Origin: Hyphomicrobiales bacterium | GTDB taxonomy: Bacteria > Pseudomonadota > Alphaproteobacteria > Rhizobiales > Aestuariivirgaceae | NCBI GenBank assembly: GCA_026996935.1 | Contig: JALWJW010000084.1 | Coordinates: 1 to 6,720, forward strand | Length of the DNA: 6,720 nucleotides | Direction: 5' to 3' | In this document: positions 5,795-6,720 of the stretch, piece after piece | Position numbering within the stretch: the stretch's first letter is position 1 | Layout: each line of letters begins with the position of its first letter | Program-made: the position numbers and the translations under genes | Notes under the pieces: generated by a model | Database searches by the model: none | Seen by the model: the letters and a program-made list of their open reading frames with translations, nothing else | Told to the model about the DNA's origin: nothing

Positions 5795-6042
5795 AAAAGA
5801 AGCCTGAATTCGTTCAGCTTTTCAGCAATAGCGCCAAAACGCCACAAGATGTGTCGCTCTTGATAATTTACACATTCGGCCTAACTAATGTAAAGTAGCG
5901 GCAAGAAAGTTTTCTCAAGTCACTGTTCGCTGTAGCCAATTAGTGCTAAATGATCCTTCTGATTTAGAAAACTCTAAAAAAGACACACCTTAAAGACAGG
6001 CCAATCAGGGCACCGCGCCCTTACAAAATAAAGATCATTACA
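5795..6042. other. Divergent spacer between the Fe-S/cupin/yidD operon and folE
   Basis: No gene was seen in these 248 bp, but there are several inverted repeats. CTGAA-TTCG-TTCAG (5804-5817) lies just before the scaffold start. TTTACA (5867-5872) and TGTAAA (5889-5894) face each other 16 bp apart. On the minus strand TTTACA (5894 to 5889) and TAAATT (5870 to 5865) could form a promoter with an 18-bp spacer for the Fe-S operon. On the plus strand TTGATA (5860-5865) and TAACTA (5882-5887) could form one for folE. AGAAA-GT-TTTCT lies in the middle, then an Irr-like palindrome at 5963-5978. AGGGC-ACCGC-GCCCT (6007-6021) is a possible hairpin in the folE leader. All promoter calls are weak. Confidence 0.5.
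5963..5978. promoter_or_regulatory. Irr-box-like inverted repeat TTTAGA-N4-TCTAAA
   Basis: TTTAGA and TCTAAA flank AAAC in a perfect 6-bp inverted repeat. The iron-responsive regulator Irr of Hyphomicrobiales binds palindromes of the TTTAGAA/TTCTAAA type. Here the arms match, but the spacing seems one base short of the consensus as I recall it. Iron control would make sense for a Fe-S scaffold-like gene on one side. The site is 65 bp before folE and 169 bp before the scaffold gene, closer to folE. Confidence 0.25.
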
Positions 6043-6693
6043 ATGGATGCAATCGTGAACCAGGATAAAAAGTCAAACCTTCAGCTTGGCAAAGGTCCAG
6101 ATATTGAACGACCTAGCCATGAAGAAGCAAAACAAGCCGTTAGAACACTCATTCGTTGGGCAGGTGATGATCCTGATCGCGAGGGTCTTCTTGATACACC
6201 AAAGCGGGTAACAAAAGCCTATCGTGAATTTTTCAAAGGCTATGAAGAGTGCCCTCTTGATGCCTTGTCACGAACCTTTGATGATGTTGGCGGCTATGAC
6301 GATATTGTCCTTCTAAAAGACATCGAATTTAATTCTCATTGCGAACATCACATGGTACCTTTCATTGGCAAGGCCCACATTGCCTATTTGCCAACCAACA
6401 AAGTGGTTGGTATTTCCAAGCTTGCACGTGTCGTTGATATTTTTGCCAAACGATTACAGACACAAGAGACCATGACCGCCCAAATTGCCCAGTCTATCTG
6501 CGAAAAGCTGCAACCACGCGGCGCAGCAGTTTTTCTTGAAGCTGTTCACCAATGTATGTCATTGCGCGGCGTTAAGAAAAACAATGTTGCAACCATTACG
6601 ATGCAATTTACCGGTGAGTTTAAAGAAAACCCTGCAATGCAGGCCCGTTTCATGGAGCTGGTTCGCACCCCAACAGGTGGATATTCCCTTTAG
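6043..6693 (+). CDS. folE: GTP cyclohydrolase I
   Basis: It converts GTP to 7,8-dihydroneopterin triphosphate, the first step of folate synthesis (and a source of precursors for queuosine-type pathways), as a homodecamer in the cytoplasm. At 216 residues it is full length (E. coli 222). Zinc ligands are C100 and H103 in SHCEHHMVPF and C171 in HQCMSLRGVKK. H102 and H169 match the catalytic histidines, and R175 the triphosphate contact. DPDREGLLDTPKRV (43-56) and KLARVVDIFAKRLQTQE (126-142) are family signatures. The ATG at 6043 gives the usual MDA opening; a GTG four codons later is less likely. The ribosome binding site is weak (AAAGAT). It is divergent from the Fe-S scaffold operon and is followed 14 nt later by a probable hisI, so the two are likely cotranscribed. 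Confidence 0.97.
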   Translation: MDAIVNQDKKSNLQLGKGPDIERPSHEEAKQAVRTLIRWAGDDPDREGLLDTPKRVTKAYREFFKGYEECPLDALSRTFDDVGGYDDIVLLKDIEFNSHCEHHMVPFIGKAHIAYLPTNKVVGISKLARVVDIFAKRLQTQETMTAQIAQSICEKLQPRGAAVFLEAVHQCMSLRGVKKNNVATITMQFTGEFKENPAMQARFMELVRTPTGGYSL

Positions 6694-6707
6694 TTAGTAG
6701 GCCCCTC

Positions 6708-6720
6708 ATGAGCATTGATA
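6708..6720 (+). CDS. Start of a following gene, probably hisI (phosphoribosyl-AMP cyclohydrolase)
   Basis: An ATG 14 nt after the folE stop opens a frame reading MSID before the window ends. In many Hyphomicrobiales folE is followed directly by hisI, whose product often begins MSI. The identification rests on that neighbourhood and four codons only. Confidence 0.35.

Noticed and set aside
1..6720. Mobile elements, CRISPR arrays, tRNA or rRNA genes, toxin-antitoxin or defence systems
   Set aside because: None was seen: no transposase or integrase frames, no spaced direct repeats, no tRNA cloverleaf, and gene content and base composition look uniform and chromosomal.

Overview
The window looks like a chromosomal segment of a moderately AT-rich alphaproteobacterium, most likely of the order Hyphomicrobiales (Rhizobiales). 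Four things point there: an Omp25/Omp31-type small outer-membrane protein, an IscU/NifU-like scaffold that keeps only two of the three usual cysteines, the neighbourhood thrS / yidD / scaffold / folE / (probably) hisI, and a perfect CtrA box (TTAA-N7-TTAA). The taxonomic assignment comes from family knowledge, not from a search.

Layout, left to right. (1) The first 142 codons of a PatB/MalY-type C-S lyase, leftward, cut by the window edge. (2) A divergent spacer with the CtrA box and a structured leader. (3) A rightward 320-residue exported protein of unknown function with three repeats of about 82 residues; it starts at a TTG behind a strong ribosome binding site. (4) A strong bidirectional terminator shared with thrS. 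(5) thrS, complete and leftward, also TTG-started, with a leader that can fold into three stem-loops. (6) A rightward Omp25/31-like porin-family gene with its own terminator. (7) A tight leftward operon: Fe-S scaffold-like protein, cupin, yidD. The first pair overlaps by 4 nt (ATGA) and the second pair is 3 nt apart. The stop codon of yidD lies inside the omp terminator. (8) A 248-bp divergent spacer with several inverted repeats. (9) folE, complete and rightward, followed after 14 nt by the first codons of what is probably hisI.

The genes are mostly housekeeping: threonine charging of tRNA, the first step from GTP toward folate, membrane-protein insertion, Fe-S assembly and envelope. No mobile element, phage, CRISPR array, RNA gene or defence system was seen. 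The points most worth following are regulatory. The thrS leader contains a 7-nt loop with a threonine anticodon (UGU), reminiscent of the E. coli thrS operator. There are a perfect CtrA box before the repeat protein and a one-mismatch CtrA-like site before the omp gene. An Irr-box-like palindrome lies between the Fe-S operon and folE.
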